Part shown: in pieces, positions 1 through 11,013 of the stretch
Layout of the letters: each line of letters starts with the position of its first letter
How positions within the stretch are numbered: position 1 is the first letter of the stretch
NCBI GenBank assembly: GCA_021234155.1
Contig: JAJEKV010000058.1
Span: 8,556,992-8,620,991 of the forward strand
Source of the DNA: Isoetes taiwanensis
Lineage: Eukaryota; Streptophyta; Lycopodiopsida; Isoetales; Isoetaceae
Reading direction: 5' to 3'
Length of the DNA: 64,000 nucleotides
Program-made: the position numbers and the translations under genes
Notes under the pieces: model-generated
The model's input: the letters and a program-made list of their open reading frames with translations, nothing else
What the model was told of the DNA's origin: nothing
Database searches by the model: none

Positions 1-1919
1 TAAGTACGTCATCTATTAACAATGATGCTTAAAAAGGATGAGTATTTGTTCTTTATGCAGTAATTGCACCTTTTTTTCTGCAGGTTGCCTTTAGTTAAGC
101 AAGATCTTAGCTATCAAGGGCGGATTTGTTTTCGAAAAATTGCAGCATTAAGTTCTGGAAATTAATCAGGTAATTGTATGTCTACTTAAATAAGTTTCTT
201 GCCTGAATTGGTCTGCCTTTTGAGGCAGCCTGGATTAGGAGATATGCAATAGGACATCCTGAAGTTCCTTCATGTAGAAATGAATCTTTTTTTTTTGCTT
301 TGTCATCCTGATGGAGCAAATGGAATTACCAGGGTTCAAATCCCTGGCCCCTTGTCATGCCTGCTATATATTTAATTCTATGCTCCTATATGGTTTGTTA
401 GGCATCAGAATAGTGCACATATATAACGAACATATATATGCTCATAAAAATTTGATATTTTGATATAAAAACTCATATCAATTGCTTAATGGAATTTGTT
501 AGAAATTATCAATAATTCTATTCTCAAAAAACAAATGAAAGATTCAAAGGAAGATTTCTTTATTTGTTGTATAAAGCAATACCAATTAGAGCACAAAAAC
601 CATTAAAAATATGATAAAAGAACATGTAAGGATTTGATAAAAATCTTGTAACAGTTGTTGGCCACTTATGTCTTTTAAATGGAAATGGTTCCTAAGTTGT
701 GTATGTAGTATTATCTTCATTAAAGCAATACCAATTCCATGTCAAAAACATCATTGATTTTCTTATTACTAAAAATAGGTTAAAGGTGTAAGCCTTCACT
801 ATCTTGATGAAAAAACCATTAGGAGTTAGCCTATAAGAGTTGGGATACTTTGTTGTGTAGAACAACAATGCTTCATATAAGAAGATGAAGACAACATCAT
901 TAGACAACCACTTTAAGTTGCACAAACAATTAACATAGAGATTATTACTAGTTTATGTCTTACATTACTAATTAGGCCATGTACTTTAAACATGGGAATA
1001 AAGCACTGCTAAAAAGCATGGTATTAGACCAAAGAGATTAACTTCCATTAAAACCATGATGATGAACTATGATAATAAACTAGGAGAATAAATCATAAGT
1101 ATGAACCACGTCATGTAACTATTCATGGTTAGTCAACATATTAACCCACAAACTTATACTACTTTGTTATAGCAGTTTTATGCAAAAATTGATGTAAAAA
1201 ATTGATAACGATTAACTTTTGGGGGCCTTGTGATATACGTCACTACTACTATGAGTCTTCCTTGTTATTTTCGTGAAAGAACCTTGTGTCTTAGAGATCA
1301 TAGCAATGGTTAATATGTGAGATGTAATGTATGTATGGAGACTCTGGTGGTTTGGGAATGTGTCCTTTGATGGTATAATAGACCTTTCTGATCTCTTCTT
1401 TCTCCATAGCATGCGGGACTGCTTCCTTGCATACAAGCTCCATCTTGTTTACCTAGCAGTTATTCGTTTGCATTCATATCCTTCAAGATCTTTCCATTTT
1501 CATCAGCACATCTTCATCTCCATGCTTCTATTTTGGTCTCGTACTCCCCACCCCACCCACTCTTGTTGCTTAGTGTTGATTTGTTGGATTTTTTAGAAGA
1601 ACTTTAGTCTCATTCTATGCTTTTTCTACGGCAAATGGCGCTTTACCATCACCATTAGATGGTTCTGCCTTACATACATTTTTTGTTTCAGCCTCTTACA
1701 TATAAATAGAGGCATCAATCCATGCACAATAGAATGCAAATAAGGGTAAGCAAAACATCTTGCATCATAATATGTTTACAAAGCAGCATGTCTATTAGTT
1801 TTATGAGAAATGTGTTGGCCTATTGGTGAAGGGCAAATGAGAGCTACATATATGTTTTGCTTACCAGCATATACATTCATCCTCTTTGCCTGATGTACAT
1901 CTTTTCTTTAAGCTATTCT
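1..1919. other. AT-rich intergenic DNA, no gene seen
   Basis: Both strands carry only short, compositionally biased open frames without recognisable motifs. I see no coding signal, RNA gene or well-defined repeat. A tRNA T-arm-like 19-mer at 329-347 is not accompanied by the other tRNA arms. Homology to the second arm of the large inverted duplication begins near the right end, at about 1920. Confidence 0.6.
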
Positions 1920-2805
1920 ATGCACAGAAACAATGTTCCAATCCAAGTTCTACTAAATGAACGGGTCTAGTGCATGGAGATAATGAGGGTGAGCACTTTT
2001 GCTCCTTCGAGTTCAAAGGGTGACACCAGGAGAGAGCTCTGCCTACTAACTAAGGAGACGCCCGACAAGACACACCAACCGGGCATCATCGTTAATATGA
2101 GGATAACTCTCAAGAACAGGTGCGAGGACTGGCTACCATAGTAGTTGAGAACATCGAAGAAATGTCAAGCAACAGGATGGGCTTTTCCCTCTTACAAGAG
2201 CTTCGAAGAGGCAAATATTAAAGGCCTTGCTGAAATTTTAAGGGGATACAACATTCTTCGAATTCGAGTGAACGAGTCCAAGAATTCTCCTTATTAGTTA
2301 TCAAGGCCTTGAACTCGCAGAACCCTCCTCGCTTGGTGGACACCACCTGGCTTGGAGCTCAGAGAAAAAGAGTAAGCCTCGTGCTGTCAAGGAGGCTATT
2401 GCCACTGAGAAGGAATCCTCTTTTGATATAGAAGAAGAGGTTAAAAAAGCAGAAGCAAAAGCAGTAGAGAAACCTCCAAAAGAAAAGAAGGAAAAAAAAG
2501 GGGAAGGGGAGCAAGGAGGTGAGGAGGGCAAGAAAGACCATGTGAAGAAAAAGGAGGCAAAGGGTAGCAAGAAGGCGAGCAAGAAGGAGAAGAAAGGAAG
2601 AAACAAGAGGAGGGGATAGAAGGAAGTCCAAGGAAGGGGACGGGAGGAAAAGAAGAGGAAGAAAAGGAGAAAAAGAAGAGGCAGAAATATAGGTCTGGCA
2701 CATTTGAAAGAAACAATGAAGACGAAGCTCGACCAAGTCCGGTGTCTAGTCCTCATGTAATTCCGGTGCCCTCTTTGCAGCGAGTGGAGGCTAGTAGTAG
2801 TTGTG

Positions 2806-2840
2806 CTGGTGCTGGTGGTGGTGGTGGTGGTGGTGGTGGT
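2806..2840 (+). repeat. GGT trinucleotide microsatellite
   Basis: About eleven near-perfect GGT/GCT triplets lie inside the low-complexity N-terminal part of copy 1. Copy 2 lacks the run at the matching place, so it probably expanded after the two copies separated. Confidence 0.85.
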
Positions 2841-3482
2841 GCTTCACATGCCACTGCAAACACAGTGGAGAGGGGGGTTATCTTGACGCTAACAGTCTAG
2901 GTGTCTGTGCCATCCCAAATGATAAAACTAAGGATAGCCCAGCACTTGTTAGAGTGCCCCAAGGCCTCAAGGTCGAAAGGTCTGAGGAGGAAAAATTGGC
3001 GGAAACTACATTGAACAAGATATATGACCACCGCCATCTTTTCCCTCTTGGCATTACATACACCAAAAAAATTAACGTGTTCGATTTATACCAGGGCCCT
3101 CTGAACTTGACTTCAAGGCCAAAATATAGAACACGTTAAGGCTTTGCTAGAATCTTTCCAGAATGACCATCACTCGGTATTCATTACAGCTGGTGTGATC
3201 CCATTCAATCCCCTCACTAGGAAATTAGTTCCTTGGAAAACCGAGGACAATCTAATGGGGATGCACTACTATATTATGAATAGTATCATTCTGTACTTGC
3301 AGCATAGTTGGTTTGCAGAAAACTAGGCACTGCAAAGTCCCAAGAGCAGTTGTCCAAAATCTTTGAGTATTGGACTTGTCGGGTATTGTCGGGAGATCTA
3401 AACGAGTAGGATTGCCTACAGCTCAGTTATGAAGTGAATGACATTGCAGCAAAGACTATCTTCAAAGAGCGCCACGAGTTGA

Positions 3483-3674
3483 GTAAGTTTGAAGTCCTGT
3501 AGATTAAGATTATGATGTTTTACTCTTGAAATGGCATTTGAAGTTTCGTAGGCTTGAAATGCCATTTGAAGTTTCGTAGGCTTGACTGTAGATTATGAAT
3601 TTTATGTTTTACCTTTGAAATGGTGCCACGACGCCATTTGCCTTCCATTGCTAATGCATATCTTTTACATTCAG
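3483..3674 (+). other. Probable GT-AG intron of copy 1
   Basis: It starts GTAAGT and ends in a pyrimidine-rich TTTTACATTCAG, directly before codons for WYLAL. The same exon boundary exists in copy 2 (minus strand, intron 9811-9960). The intron contains a decayed GGCGCC-type palindrome (AATGGTGCCACGACGCCATT, about 3619-3638), as does the copy 2 intron. A 30-bp segment, TTGAAATG(C)CATTTGAAG..., is also duplicated head to tail here. Confidence 0.6.
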
Positions 3675-5088
3675 TGGTATCTGGCTCTGACAAAAGTTAC
3701 CATGCGTGGTAAGCAACCCAAAAACTTCAACTGGTGGGTCTTCATGTCAGATGATATCTTTCAGTTGTTCAAGTCTCTATGGAACCAATGGAAAACTGGC
3801 AAACTCAAAGACAATAGAGGCCAGAATATAGTCTGTAATTGGCCCAAGGATAGTGACTACTTCAGTCAGACTTATCTGATGTATCTTAGAGGCATGCACT
3901 ATGAGGACTGTAGAGTCTTATTTCAAGAAGTGCTTGACGAGAAGATCTATGTAAAGATCTCTGGTAATTACACAAGTGACCACTTCTTCAAGACGCGGAC
4001 TAAGACACTTAAGACAATAGCGTTCTTGAAGAAGGAGATATTTGAATATGTCAGGGATAACTTTTCAAGGGAATATGCCTCCCTCAAAGACTTCTATTCC
4101 ACTGTGCTAGGCTTTGATGATGACAGCTTGAAGGGCATATGATGGCGTTTCTAAGGAGGGAATTTTTGGAAACATACCTTCAGCCCTGCAAGGGTCATAA
4201 GAAATAAAGTTTTGCAGAGGGATGATTATGAAGACTTCTGCTACAAAGTTGAGCTTACTGATAGCAGAGGCTAGATAAAATGCACTCTTGTGCCAGCCTC
4301 TTTGATTGTTCTAGATATGAGGAGTCTAACTCCAATGTGGGACCAACCGACACTATTTGATATTGTTGTCAAGAATATCATTGCTGAATCTTTCTGCTGG
4401 TACAGTGGTGCTTTTGGCAGAGCTGCATTGAATCATCAAAGGTTCTGCATCATGTTCGAACATGATTCGGCCAAACAACAGTGCTTGAAGGGGATTCTTG
4501 ATACGCTCGACCACCTGCTCAATCCTATCCTAGCTACAGTCCCTGTGTCCCGCATCAAGGTGTTGTTGAAGGTGGAGGTGATGAAGCTACATAAATAGGC
4601 CAAACCTAATCACCTGAGATTCTTGACATTGACTACGAGGCTATTAAAGAAGCTAAGTTCGACCTCGACAATCTCGATGAAGCTGATTCACTACCCATGC
4701 ATTTGATTTCGATCCCATGAGCAGTGCTGGGCCATCTAATCCTATTACTGGCACTGGGGAACCTGATACAACAGAGGAAGGTTTGTAAATTGAGTGTAGC
4801 TCAAATGTAAAATAATATTTATTGTATATAAATTTATCGAAGTCATAGATTGATCGTGTCTTCACTTGTCTATGGATATGCAAATCTTGCTAGTTATAAA
4901 ATTAATCTTGTTCTTAGCTGTATTTTTGTATTGTTATGTTTCTAATGGCGCCAAATAATGGCACTTCACATGCATCAATACACATAATGACACAATAATA
5001 GCTCAAAGATTGGTCATAAAAAAGCCTACAAAATAATTTCGTCCCTAATTGGAATCACAAAATTTCTCATTTTAATGAAATTGTGCTT

Positions 5089-6160
5089 CAAGAGGAAATG
5101 TTCTACCTGCTTGACAGTCATCCCAAGACCTTCTAGCGAAGGGTGCTTCGAAAGCCAGCCCAGCCTACAGGGCACATCACTACTGGGCAGTGGGAGCAGT
5201 ACTTGCAACAGCTCTATGATCCTTCTAGGACGTGAACACCCATACCCCCACAAAATGATCCGACGTTAGAACTAGCAGAGAATGATGTCGTCCGGAGTCT
5301 ATAGCGTCTGGCCAATGGAAAAGCAGCAGACCTAGACGACATGCAAGCAGAATTGCTCAAGTGGACGAGGCAATCTATAGTACCAATCCTCACCACCCTG
5401 TTCAACATGACGCTACAAGAAGGTCCCCCCCAATGGACCACAAGCGGAGTTATCCCCATTTACAAGGCAGGACATTGGCACTATCCAGCCAATTACTGGA
5501 CAATCATGGTTAGTTCAGTGTTTGGCAAACTGCTAGCTGGCATCCTGAAGCAGTATTAACCAGATGGGCAGAGGCAGCAAACGTGCGGACCTTCATATGA
5601 GCAGGCTTTAGACTCGCCACTCAACCATTGATCATATATTCACAATGAATTCAATTGTCTTGTCAGCAGTTCCTGTTGTCTTCAACCAAGGTCCTCAATG
5701 TGAATATATGATCAATGGTGCATGCTTGCATGTGTCTGTTGCCTTTGCCCATCTGGTGAACAGCTGCTCAAGAATGCCAGCTAGCATTTTGGCAAACATT
5801 GAACTGACCATGATTGTCTGGTAGTTGGCTGGACAGTGTGGATCTCTTGCCTTGTAAATGGAGACAACCCTACTTTGGTTGAAGATAGCTAGAACTGCCG
5901 ACAAGACCTATATTGTTGCTTTCTTGGGGCTTCGTGAAGGCTTTTGATGCTGTGCCTCGGAAAAAGCTGTGGACAAGACTGCACCGACTGGAGCTTCCTG
6001 TGGATATGCAGAATGCAGTGTACAGGTTGTGTGAGAGCTGCTCTGGTCGAATGCAGCTGATGGGACAATCATTCACCAGTAGTATCGGGGTCTGACAGGG
6101 ATGTCCTCTCTCTCCAATGTTGTTTGTTCTTTACCTTGACCAGTTAGAATTTGGCTCGCT
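5089..6160 (+). pseudogene. LINE (non-LTR) reverse transcriptase fragment
   Basis: Non-LTR RTs copy RNA by target-primed reverse transcription. Plus-strand translation gives QWEQYLQQLYDPSR (about 5185-5230), then LANGKAADLDDMQAELLKW (about 5306-5362). Next come GVIPIYKAGHWHYPANYW (about 5449-5502) and FGKLLAGILKQ (about 5521-5553). After an inverted insertion, AFDAVPRKKLWTRL (about 5940-5980) and QGCPLSPMLFVLYLDQ (about 6098-6145) follow. These match the fingers, the FxKAFDxVPR block and the GxxQGCPLSP block of plant and animal LINE RTs. The YxDD motif, endonuclease and 3' end are not seen. The fragment begins immediately where arm 1 of the inverted duplication ends (5088). Stops and rearrangement make it dead. 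Confidence 0.8.
5435..5890. repeat. Snap-back inverted repeat within the LINE fragment
   Basis: Plus-strand RT sequence at about 5435-5655 is repeated in reverse complement at about 5695-5890. Minus-strand translation of the second arm gives VVSIYKARDPHCPANYQ and FAKMLAGILEQ, matching IPIYKAGHWHYPANYW and FGKLLAGILKQ of the first arm. A spacer of about 40 bp separates the arms. The arms are similar but not identical, so this is an old foldback or two independently inserted copies. Confidence 0.75.
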
Positions 6161-6169
6161 GATAGGGGG

Positions 6170-6835
6170 GGATTGATTTAGCAAAATTATTGTTAGTTCA
6201 TATCATGTTTAATTACATAAATTCTACAATCGTACTATAGTTTTTTAAAATCATCAATAGTTTAGGAGATGTGTTTTATGCATATATTGATTTTGTGAAA
6301 GCAATAGTAGTTAATATTATATTTTTTATACTATTTCAAAATTTTACACTAGTTTTATAAATCATCATTAGTTTGTAAGGTTGTTTTTAAATGCACATTG
6401 ATTTGGTAAAATCATTGCTGGTTCATATCATGTTTAATTACATGAATTCTACAATCGTACAATAGTTTTTGAAATCATCAATAGTTTACAAGATGTGTTT
6501 CATGCATATATAGATTTTGCAAAACCATTGCTACTTTATATTATATTTATTATATGAATTCTATATTTTACGTTGGTCTCTAGAAATCATCATTAGTTTA
6601 TAAAATGGTATTTTTTGTATACATTTTCAATATCATGGTTTCTGATGCTTTTGCATGCTAGTTGTCGACATATATTGAATTTGCAAACCCATTGCTACTT
6701 CTTATATTTAATCATATGAATTTTAGATTTTACGATGGTCTCCAAAAATCGTCATTAATTTATGGAATGGTTTTTGTGTATACATTTTTTAAAATCGTAA
6801 TTTCGGATGCTAGTTGTCCGCAACTTTGTATTCTA
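6170..6835. repeat. AT-rich diverged tandem repeat, period about 115-130 bp
   Basis: The phrase (A)TTGCTR-TTCATATCATGTTTAATTACATGAATTCTA followed by TCATCAATAGTTTA recurs about five times (starts near 6176, 6305, 6413, 6528 and 6690). No coding capacity is apparent. Confidence 0.7.
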
Positions 6836-7892
6836 TCAAATTTTTCTTAATAGCTCGAGAACCATGTTAAATTTTGCAAAGATGCTAAGGTTATTTGATG
6901 TGGTTATAAACTACGCTTGTTAACATTTTATTTTTGTGTTAACTCGTGTTTGTAATCTTGTATCTTCTCAAATGCAAATGTTTTGGGCCTCCATAAAGAT
7001 GTAAAGCTTCTGAATATAGAGGAAGCACACGTGTGTAATGCTTTATGGAATCAAATGAGCCTTGTCAATAAATTTTACAAAAGAAAAGAATGATACTAAT
7101 GACAAAGATTTAAATCGAATTGTCGCTTAACAATGAGAGGAATCTCAATGAATCGGTGTCTAACTTATAACCTCATAGCCAGATTTGCATGGCTGTAATT
7201 TAGAATGCTAAGAGAGCCTTAGGTTTTTAAGATTGTTTATGTTGGCATATTTATTTTGAACTTCAGTTTTAGTTATAGATATCTTGATCAATGTCATTAG
7301 CGTTTTTAAGATTGTTTATGTTGGCATATTTATTTCGAGCTTCAATTTTTGTTATAGATATCTTGATCAATGTCGTTTAGCTTAGAAATGATCGATGTCA
7401 TTTAGCCTAGAAATTGGTAATTATTTTGTGAGTGAGGGAACAATGATCACTCATATTTAAATACAAAGATACCATTGTAATCAATAAATTTGTAGCAGTT
7501 AGCTAAAAAAACTACTCTAATGTGAAGGTTAACATCTTAATATGATAAATAATAATTTTATAGTTAGCTCAAAAAAAAATACTCCAAATGTAAAGTTTAA
7601 CATTTCAACTGGCTTAATATTGCCTTGTGTGCAAAATAGAATTTTACCGTCATTAGGTAAGATAGAAAGGTTCAAAATTTGATTTTGTTGATATTAACTA
7701 CTCCGAAACCATTGTATAGTTTTGTTACCCCAAAAACATTGTAAGTTCCGTGACATTTGGTTCAACGCCCGAACCCCGAATTATTACACAACATTTTACT
7801 CTAGTGGTTCCTGAATCTGCTTGAAGGCCTTGAAAAGGACCATATAATAAATCACAAATTATATTTAAATAGGCTATAAATGGACCTATTAC
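6836..7892. other. AT-rich spacer of the inverted duplication
   Basis: No gene is seen. An 84-bp direct duplication lies at about 7218-7302 and 7302-7386; both copies contain AAGATTGTTTATGTTGGCAT and GATATCTTGATCAATGTC. A weaker duplication of AGTTAGCTNAAAAAA...ACTC lies at about 7498-7620. Confidence 0.6.
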
Positions 7893-8495
7893 AAGCACAA
7901 TTTCATTAAAATGAGAAATTTCGTGATTCCAATTAGGAACGAAAATCCTTTTTAGTCAAATTTATGCCAATTTTTTGAGCAATTATGGCGCCATTTAAAA
8001 AAAATATGCATCTAAAGTGCCATTTATTGGCGCCATTAAAAATTCTAGCATTGCATAAAATGAAGCTGGAGAAACATAACATCACAAAAATAGTTAAAAA
8101 TTCCGAATTCATAGATTTGCATATTAAAAAATTTGCCAAAACAGGCAAGGACTCGGAAGAGGTAGCCTGTATACAAGAGTATTAGTGTACAATTTACATT
8201 ATTTTCATACAAAATTCAGGGTTCCTCATCAGGAACAGGCTCCACAATAGGATCAGGTTCCGTATGGCGTGGCCATGGCTAGAAGAAGCAACCATAGGAT
8301 CTCCCGTAAAGCTCTCGAATTTGCCGTGGCAGTGAAATTGGGATCATCAAGAATGTCCATATTGAATTGTGTATTCTTGATCACATCATAGTCCACATCG
8401 GGTGGAGCTTCGGGCATCTCTGGATTTGGTGGATCTACAGCTTCTTCAACTACGGTGGTGGTCTCTCATCACGAGAACAAATGCGATGGTAGGAT

Positions 8496-9024
8496 TCAAA
8501 GAGGGCGATCAAGCCTATCAAGAATCCCCTTTAGGCACTCATGCTTAAGCGGGTCACTTTCGAATACAATGCAAAATCTCTTATTCAAAGAATGAAGCCC
8601 GGCCAAAAGAACCACAGGAGAAGTAATCAAACACCCCTGTTCCTGGCGGTACCATTTTCTGCACGAGGTACGAGCATGTAGCAGACCCCACTGGTTTCTC
8701 ATAATTATGTCCCCTGGCAAGCCTTGCGGTTGTACTGAATCTGGCATGTTGCAGAGCTTCCCGGCCATAGCCTCGGTCTCCCGTCTTCGTCTTCTTCGTT
8801 AGGGCACGTGAACCGGTGGCGGTTCTTGAGGATGATCGTTGAAGGGGAACTTGAGGTCAATAACCCGACGGGGAGGACCTTCAATGGGGCTGAATCTTTG
8901 TGGCATACACTAGTGAATGGGCCTCCCCGAACTCCCCGGGGAGGCGGATTCTTGTATTCGATCCTCATACATGCCAATATAAACTCGGATCGGAATCCGG
9001 ATCATCCAATACGATGAAATCAAA
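8496..9024 (-). pseudogene. N4/N6-type DNA methyltransferase motif block of copy 2
   Basis: Beta-type DNA methyltransferases place catalytic motif IV (D/N-PP-Y/F/W) before the SAM-binding motif I. Minus-strand translation gives TTFDFIVLDDPD (motif IV-like; core at 8995-9024). Much further on come YEKPVGSATCSYLVQKMVPP and TGVFDYFSCGSFGRA (8596-8710). One 2-base shift later follows NKRFCIVFESDPLKHECL. This is the order and spacing expected of the KP motif, the hydrophobic-DxxxGxGxxxxA motif I loop and the acidic residue that binds the SAM ribose. DPPY is altered to DDPD, and FAGSG to FSCGS, so catalysis may be lost. Copy 1 keeps SGAFGRAALNHQRFCIMFEHD at the same place. The family assignment is from motif order, not a database search. 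Confidence 0.55.
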
Positions 9025-9678
9025 AGTTGTGCTCCCGCCTTGCAAAGACCACTATCCAAAAAGAATGTTTGTGGTGTTCTTTCTGGTTGTATTAAAGAAA
9101 TTTGTTAGTGTGGTTTTGTCCCACATTGGAAATATGCCTCTAGTGTCCAGGGCAATCAAGGATACTGGTACAGGAGTGCAAACAACTTGTCCCTTGCTGT
9201 CTGTTAGTTCAACTTCGCAACGGAAGTCTTCAAGATCCCTCTCTTCAAGACAAAGATTGCATATGAATCTTGCCAAGGCGGGTGGCACGTTACCGAAAAT
9301 GCCTTCCTTGCCCACTCGGTTTCAACCCACTTACTATGCAAGGTGGCCATGGAAATCGGTCGGTATCCTCAAGCCCCGCGACTGCAAAGATCTTTGAGAT
9401 CGAGTGAAGGACTTGAACTTCCTCGGAAAATTATCCTTCACGTATGCAAAAATCTCCTTCTTCAAGAAAGATATGGATCTTAGTGTCTTTGCGCTTGCCT
9501 TGAAGAATTGCTTTTTATGTATAATCACTAGTGACCTTGACGAAGGTCTTCCCATCCGGCACTTTCGGAACGAACCAACCGATCTTAGTAGTCCATACCC
9601 CTCATGCACCTCGTAGGTCCGACCAAGTAGTCGTCATTCTTTTTGCCCGCCAGGTAATAGTTTGTCCCTTGTTGTCTT

Positions 9679-11013
9679 TTAGCTTGCAAGATTTCCACAA
9701 GTTCCATAGGGACACGAATAATCGAAAAATATCCTCCGCATGAAGACCCACTGGTTGAAATCTTTAGGATGCTTACCACGCATGGTAACTTCAGCCAAAG
9801 CCAGATAACGCTGGAAACAACAAGAAGTTAGACTTGAACATTTAATGAGCAAATGGCGCCGTGGCGCCATTTGGTGAGGAAATGGCGCCGTGGCGCCGTT
9901 TGGTGAACAAATGGCGCCACGGCGCCATTTCATAATCTTGCAGAAAATTAAAACATGTACCTTGTATGGTTCTGAGCGAGATTGCCCGCGTCCCGATGGA
10001 TCAGGCTTCCCGCATAGAGCATATTGCTGCCGCAGGTGGGTTATGTTATCAATGAATGGCTCTTTGAAAATAGTCTTCGCAGTGATATCATTGACTTCAC
10101 AACTGAGCTGCAGGCATTCCTGTTCGTTGACTGTGCCAGACAACACTCGGCAATTCCGTTGAAGATAAATCTTTGACATTTGCTCTTGGGACTTTGGTGT
10201 GCCGAGTCTTCTACATACAAGTTGAGCAGCCATAACTGAATGATTACCATTCACTATATAATAGTGCATCCCCATGAGGTCATCCTCGGTTTTCCAAGGG
10301 ACCAGTTTGTTTGTGAGGGGATTGAATGGAATCACATCACGGAGTGAAGACCGGATGTGGGTCTCTCCAAAGGACTCCACCAAAGTTTTGACGTGCTCCA
10401 TATTCCTTGGTCTAGATGTCGATTTGCTGGTCCTTGATATAATTTGAACACGCCTATTTTTTAATGAATGTGACACCGGAGGAGGAAGCGGATGCCGGTG
10501 ATCGTAAATTTTTTGCAGTGTATTCTCTGCCGTCTTTTCCTCTTCTGACCTTTCCACCCGAAGATTTGCAGGCACCTCTAGCAAGTGCTGAGCTATTCTT
10601 AATGTGAGCTTCTTTGGCTCTAGCTTCTTAATGGGGACCCTTTTGGCCGGTGTGTCCGCAGGATCCTCGCTATGCCTTGGGCTCGGAGGTTCACCACCAC
10701 TTCTAGGACTTCCAGCAGGACTTGGAGTCCGAGGCGCTCTCCTTTGTTTTTTTGGTGTCCTCTCCTTCTCAAGGGTCTCCGGCCTGTGCTTCTTCTTTTT
10801 CCCATCCGTTTCCTCTGTCTCCACTTCCTTTCCCTCCGTTTCCTGTGTCGCCTTTCCTTCCTTCTGCCCCTTGCCTTCCCTATCCTTTTCTTTCCTTGCC
10901 CTTTTCTTTTCCTTCTTTTCCCTCTTTTCTTTATCTTCCTTCTCTTTCTTTTCCTTCTCTTCCTTTTCCTTCTCTTCCTTTTCTTTAGATTGTTTCTTTT
11001 CCTTCTTTTCCAT
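9679..11013 (-). CDS. 444-codon open frame: Lys/Glu-rich N-terminus plus ParB-like domain
   Basis: The longest plausible reading frame of copy 2. Residues 1-90 are almost only K, E, R, D and G, compatible with a charged coiled or disordered, probably nuclear, segment. Residues 91-130 are Pro/Ser-rich with RTPSPAGSPRS. Residues 136-330 fit a ParB/Srx fold: NMEHVKTLVESFGE, then IPFNPLTNKLVPW, then YYIVNGNHSVMAAQLVCRRL (about 251-270). Canonical members have an Arg in the GxHR box; here it is Ser. Residues 351-400 are read through the intron 9811-9960, so the genuine protein would leave this frame at residue 351 and re-enter at RYLALAEV. The Met at 11011-11013 is the first in frame, but homology with copy 1 continues upstream, so the true start may be near 11700. 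Whether it is expressed is unknown. Confidence 0.55.
   Translation of the reverse strand: MEKKEKKQSKEKEEKEKEEKEKKEKEDKEKREKKEKKRARKEKDREGKGQKEGKATQETEGKEVETEETDGKKKKHRPETLEKERTPKKQRRAPRTPSPAGSPRSGGEPPSPRHSEDPADTPAKRVPIKKLEPKKLTLRIAQHLLEVPANLRVERSEEEKTAENTLQKIYDHRHPLPPPVSHSLKNRRVQIISRTSKSTSRPRNMEHVKTLVESFGETHIRSSLRDVIPFNPLTNKLVPWKTEDDLMGMHYYIVNGNHSVMAAQLVCRRLGTPKSQEQMSKIYLQRNCRVLSGTVNEQECLQLSCEVNDITAKTIFKEPFIDNITHLRQQYALCGKPDPSGRGQSRSEPYKVHVLIFCKIMKWRRGAICSPNGATAPFPHQMAPRRHLLIKCSSLTSCCFQRYLALAEVTMRGKHPKDFNQWVFMRRIFFDYSCPYGTCGNLAS
9811..9960 (-). other. GT-AG intron of copy 2
   Basis: On the minus strand it begins GTACATG and ends TTGTTGTTTCCAG, between codons ...SEPYK and RYLALAEV. The reading frame happens to stay open through it. 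It carries three copies of the GGCGCC palindrome motif in a row (about 9850-9925), whereas the copy 1 intron has one degenerate copy. Confidence 0.65.
9850..9925. repeat. Three tandem GGCGCC-type palindromes inside the intron
   Basis: CAAATGGCGCCG/TGGCGCCATTTG and two near copies are spaced about 25 bp apart. They are variants of the 24-bp palindrome arrayed at 12068-12426. Confidence 0.85.

Larger units (their letters stand above)
1920..4790 (+). pseudogene. ParB-like/DNA methyltransferase-like gene, copy 1 (decayed)
   Basis: Function unknown. Read in several frames, the copy has a Lys/Glu-rich segment (about 2360-2740), then RVPQGLKVERSEEEKLAE (2963-3016) and IPFNPLTRKLVPWKTED (about 3200-3250). 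The ParB-like signature region is broken: HSVLAA is followed by a TAG where copy 2 has Gln. A GTAAGT donor at 3483 and an AG acceptor at 3673-3674 bound a probable intron. A 156-codon open exon (3675-4142) starts WYLALTKVTMRGK. After a break comes LVPASLIVLDMRSLTPMWDQ, then the methyltransferase motif I-like SGAFGRAALNHQRF followed by FEHD, at 4290-4598. The acidic C-terminus ends at 4788-4790. Compared with copy 2, the segment carrying motif IV is deleted between VVKN and the motif I-like stretch. Stops, frameshifts and this deletion make it a pseudogene. The family reading rests mainly on copy 2. Confidence 0.6.
1920..5088 (+). repeat. Arm 1 of a large inverted duplication
   Basis: The stretch aligns, in reverse complement, with 7893-11720. 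Matching landmarks are the region around 1965-2060 with 11590-11660, the Lys/Glu-rich stretch, the ParB-like exon, an intron, the methyltransferase-like exon, and a 3' non-coding flank. The flank match ends exactly at TAATGAAATTGTGCTT (5073-5088; reverse complement at 7893-7908). The arms are clearly diverged, with many indels, so the duplication is not recent. The gene copies point towards each other, tail to tail. Confidence 0.75.

Noticed and set aside
329-347. tRNA T-arm-like CCAGGGTTCAAATCCCTGG
   Set aside because: No acceptor stem, D-arm or anticodon arm at the right spacing. A single B-box-like palindrome is not a tRNA gene.
2301-2756. Minus-strand frames opposite the Lys/Glu-rich stretch of copy 1, and the similar plus-strand frames at 10604-11199
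   Set aside because: They are the complements of GAA/AAG-rich coding sequence on the other strand. The sense strand is fixed by homology between the two copies.
8808-9397. Plus-strand frames of 69 and 165 codons
   Set aside because: They lie antisense to the methyltransferase-like block, whose minus-strand motifs and homology to copy 1 define the coding strand.
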